A stretch of DNA of 64,000 nt from Herbiconiux ginsengi (GTDB lineage: Bacteria; Actinomycetota; Actinomycetes; Actinomycetales; Microbacteriaceae): positions 1 to 64,000 of the forward strand of contig NZ_FNPZ01000005.1 in NCBI RefSeq assembly GCF_900107435.1, given 5' to 3'. The notes beneath the pieces are model-generated. The model was not told the DNA's origin. It ran no database searches and saw only the letters and a program-made list of their open reading frames with translations. A program made the translations under genes and the position numbers. Of the stretch, positions 62,310-64,000 are shown one piece after another (position 1 is the stretch's first letter; the number at the start of each line of letters is the position of its first letter).

Positions 62310-63515
62310 CTACGCCTCTCCGGACACGACGGTCCGCTCTATTGCATCTGCCAGCTCGCGACGATGCTGCGCGAGCTGGGGGCCGAACCCACTGGTCAAG
62401 AACCCGGTGATCTCACCGTTGTGACGACCGACGAGTCCCCACTTGCGCGAATCAAGCTCGCCCCAAGCCAGGTCGTACTCGTCTCCGGGCCCGATCATGC
62501 CGAATGACTGCAGCTTGAAACCAAACTGATCGGTCCAGAAGAACGGGACCGGCACGTAGGCAGAACGCGTGCCGCTGAGGGTGAGCGCCAGATGTGCCGC
62601 GCCCTCGGTCGCGTTCGCCCGGGTCTCGAAGCGCATGTGCCGCCGGTAGCCGGGGTGGAAGCCGTTTGCGACATCACCGACCGCGAACACGTCCTCGCAG
62701 GCCTGCTGATATTCGTCGACGACCACACCGTTGGTGATCTCCACACCGCTCCCCTCCAGCCACTCGACATTGGGACTCGCTCCAATGGAAATCAACACCA
62801 CGTCGACCGGCACTCGCGACCCATCGGAGACCACCAGTTCCGTGATCTCCCTGCCATCGGCGACGATCTCGGTGCACGATGCGCCGAGCACCAGATTGAC
62901 CTCGTTGCTGCGATGCTGCTCGAGTAACCACGCCGACAGCTCCGGTGTGATCCGATTGGCGAGGGGCTGCTCCGTCGGCTCGATGACCGTGACGGTCACA
63001 CCGAGGTTCACTGCGCTCGCTGCGACTTCAAGGCCGATCAGGCCACCGCCGACGATTCCCAGACGCGATCCCGGCGTGAGTCGCCTGCGCAGCTCGGCGG
63101 CATCACTCAGAGTCCTCAAGACGAACGCGTTGCCGTAGCCGTCGAACTGCGGCAAACGCCTGGGCGAGGCGCCCGTAGCGATGACCAACGTGCCGTAGTC
63201 GATGTCCTCCCCATCGCTCAAGTGCACCGTCTTTTGGGCGAGATCGAGGGCGGTCGCGGCCACTCCCAACCGGCAGACGATCCCCTTTTCAGCGAGCTCC
63301 TCATGGCTTGTCAGAGCGATGTCCTCGAATTCCTGCGTGCCGCTCAGCACTCCTTTGGACAATGGGGGACGGTCGTAGGGGAGGTGGCTTTCCGCTCCGA
63401 TCAGGGTGATGCGGCCGGCGTGACCGTGTGCACGCAGGTCGAGTGCGGTTCCGACACCGGCCCCGGAGGCCCCGACGATGACGACGTGATCGGCCGCGGG
63501 CATAACCGACCCCAT
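62310..63515 (-). CDS. FAD-dependent ferredoxin reductase
   Basis: 401 residues of the putidaredoxin-reductase family. FAD motif VIVGASGAGVGTALDLRAHG, NAD motif LGIVGGGLIGLEVAASAVNLG, then DVFAVGDVANGFHPG and FWTDQFGFKLQSFG. ATG 63515 shares a base with the P450 stop (TGATG), showing coupling. It passes electrons from NAD(P)H to the ferredoxin encoded next. Confidence 0.92.
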   Translation of the reverse strand: MGSVMPAADHVVIVGASGAGVGTALDLRAHGHAGRITLIGAESHLPYDRPPLSKGVLSGTQEFEDIALTSHEELAEKGIVCRLGVAATALDLAQKTVHLSDGEDIDYGTLVIATGASPRRLPQFDGYGNAFVLRTLSDAAELRRRLTPGSRLGIVGGGLIGLEVAASAVNLGVTVTVIEPTEQPLANRITPELSAWLLEQHRSNEVNLVLGASCTEIVADGREITELVVSDGSRVPVDVVLISIGASPNVEWLEGSGVEITNGVVVDEYQQACEDVFAVGDVANGFHPGYRRHMRFETRANATEGAAHLALTLSGTRSAYVPVPFFWTDQFGFKLQSFGMIGPGDEYDLAWGELDSRKWGLVGRHNGEITGFLTSGFGPQLAQHRRELADAIERTVVSGEA

Positions 63516-64000
63516 CAGCTGCGTCCCCACTCGACGACGACCTCGGCCGAACCCTTGCAGAGGGCCCGCTCCCGCCACCCCTCCGACGGAAGCACGTTCT
63601 CGAATCGGCTGTACCGTTTCACGATCTCTTGGAGTGCGAGCGTGATCTCCATCCGGGCCAGCTGAGCTCCGGGGCACGCGTGCGGCCCCAGCCCGAAGGT
63701 GACGTGCCGAGCCGGGTCGACACGGTCCATGTCGAAGGTCAGCGGATTGGGGAAAGCGGCCGGGTCGGTGTTCGCGGCTAGGAGACTGCCGCCGACGCTC
63801 TCGCCTCGCTTGATGGTCGTGTTGCCGAGGATCGCGTCCTCTTTTGCCATGCGGGCGCGGGGGAAGCTGATGCCCACCGTCAGGAGGCGCAGCATCTCTT
63901 CGAACGCTCGCGGGAGCGCCTCGGGCTCCCGCTTCAGCCGCTCGAAGGTGGCGACGTCATATGAGAGCCATTCGATGCAACTGTTTAGCATCACGCCGGT
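63515..64000 (-). CDS. Cytochrome P450, C-terminal part
   Basis: About 161 C-terminal residues; the gene continues beyond the window. The ExxR motif is in EEMLRLL, and the heme-binding loop is FGLGPHACPGAQLARME with the Cys ligand. LTFDMDRVDPARHVTFG is the usual bacterial meander. It forms a class I system with the ferredoxin reductase and ferredoxin. The substrate-recognising N-terminal half is not visible. Confidence 0.93.
   Translation of the reverse strand, partial: TGVMLNSCIEWLSYDVATFERLKREPEALPRAFEEMLRLLTVGISFPRARMAKEDAILGNTTIKRGESVGGSLLAANTDPAAFPNPLTFDMDRVDPARHVTFGLGPHACPGAQLARMEITLALQEIVKRYSRFENVLPSEGWRERALCKGSAEVVVEWGRS

Overview
The window looks like accessory DNA from a high-GC Gram-positive bacterium (Actinomycetota, most likely Microbacteriaceae). 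The family mix supports this: GPH/MFS sugar porters beside GH1, GH3 and GH43 enzymes, WHG- and LLHHF-type TetR regulators, and IS481 and IS5-family insertion sequences. The theme is catabolism of glycosylated, probably plant-derived, hydrophobic compounds. The DNA is mosaic, with two related glycosidase clusters, several decayed genes and IS insertions. I cannot tell whether it is chromosomal or plasmid.
Layout. 1-11292, cluster A: end of an IS5-family element, TetR, MFS porter (frameshifted), GH1, a 3' scrap of a second MFS porter, GH43, GH3, SDR, a 5' scrap of GH1, SDR, and an MpaB/DUF2236 oxygenase-like gene cut by a full IS5-family element in inverted orientation to the first. 11293-14086 is a gene graveyard (scraps of a TetR, an EamA permease and another membrane protein, plus a frameshifted SRPBCC gene) around an intact TetR-SnoaL pair. 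14087-27119 is an intact catabolic block: an MFS, GMC oxidase, MDR reductase and HSL-type hydrolase operon; LuxR and HAD; an acyl-CoA synthetase coupled to adenylate kinase; a second HSL hydrolase with a Zn alcohol dehydrogenase; HxlR; and a crotonase. 27223-31995 holds two TetR/alpha-beta-hydrolase pairs, one decayed and one intact, around an MDR oxidoreductase. 32358-39992 is an IclR-controlled operon: a three-subunit biotin carboxylase system of the pyruvate/oxaloacetate type, BioY, a two-subunit 3-oxoacid CoA-transferase and a thiolase. 40185-54898, cluster B: istB scrap, GH1, GH3 interrupted by IS481, GH43 (frameshifted), MFS porter and TetR, then a divergent Gfo/Idh/MocA, GH3 and GH2 operon. 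55479-64000: membrane protein, flavin monooxygenase and TetR; SDR and TetR; and a class I P450 set (P450, ferredoxin reductase, ferredoxin, Zn alcohol dehydrogenase) running off the window.
How it may work together (inference). GH43, GH3, GH1 and GH2 could remove pentose, glucose and galactose from a branched plant glycoside such as a saponin. SDRs, a cholesterol-oxidase-type GMC enzyme, the MpaB-like oxygenase and the P450 could then oxidise the aglycone. HSL hydrolases, an acyl-CoA synthetase, a crotonase, the CoA-transferase and the thiolase could carry fragments to acetyl-CoA and succinyl-CoA. Clusters A and B appear to be diverged duplicates in which different members have been inactivated, so the intact set is spread across both.
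The observations I rate highest are: three SDRs that lack the canonical catalytic Tyr; two unrelated IS elements that both insert at CTAG and whose transposase stop codon is supplied by the target; the mosaic paralogous glycosidase clusters; and an adenylate kinase translationally coupled to an AMP-forming acyl-CoA synthetase.
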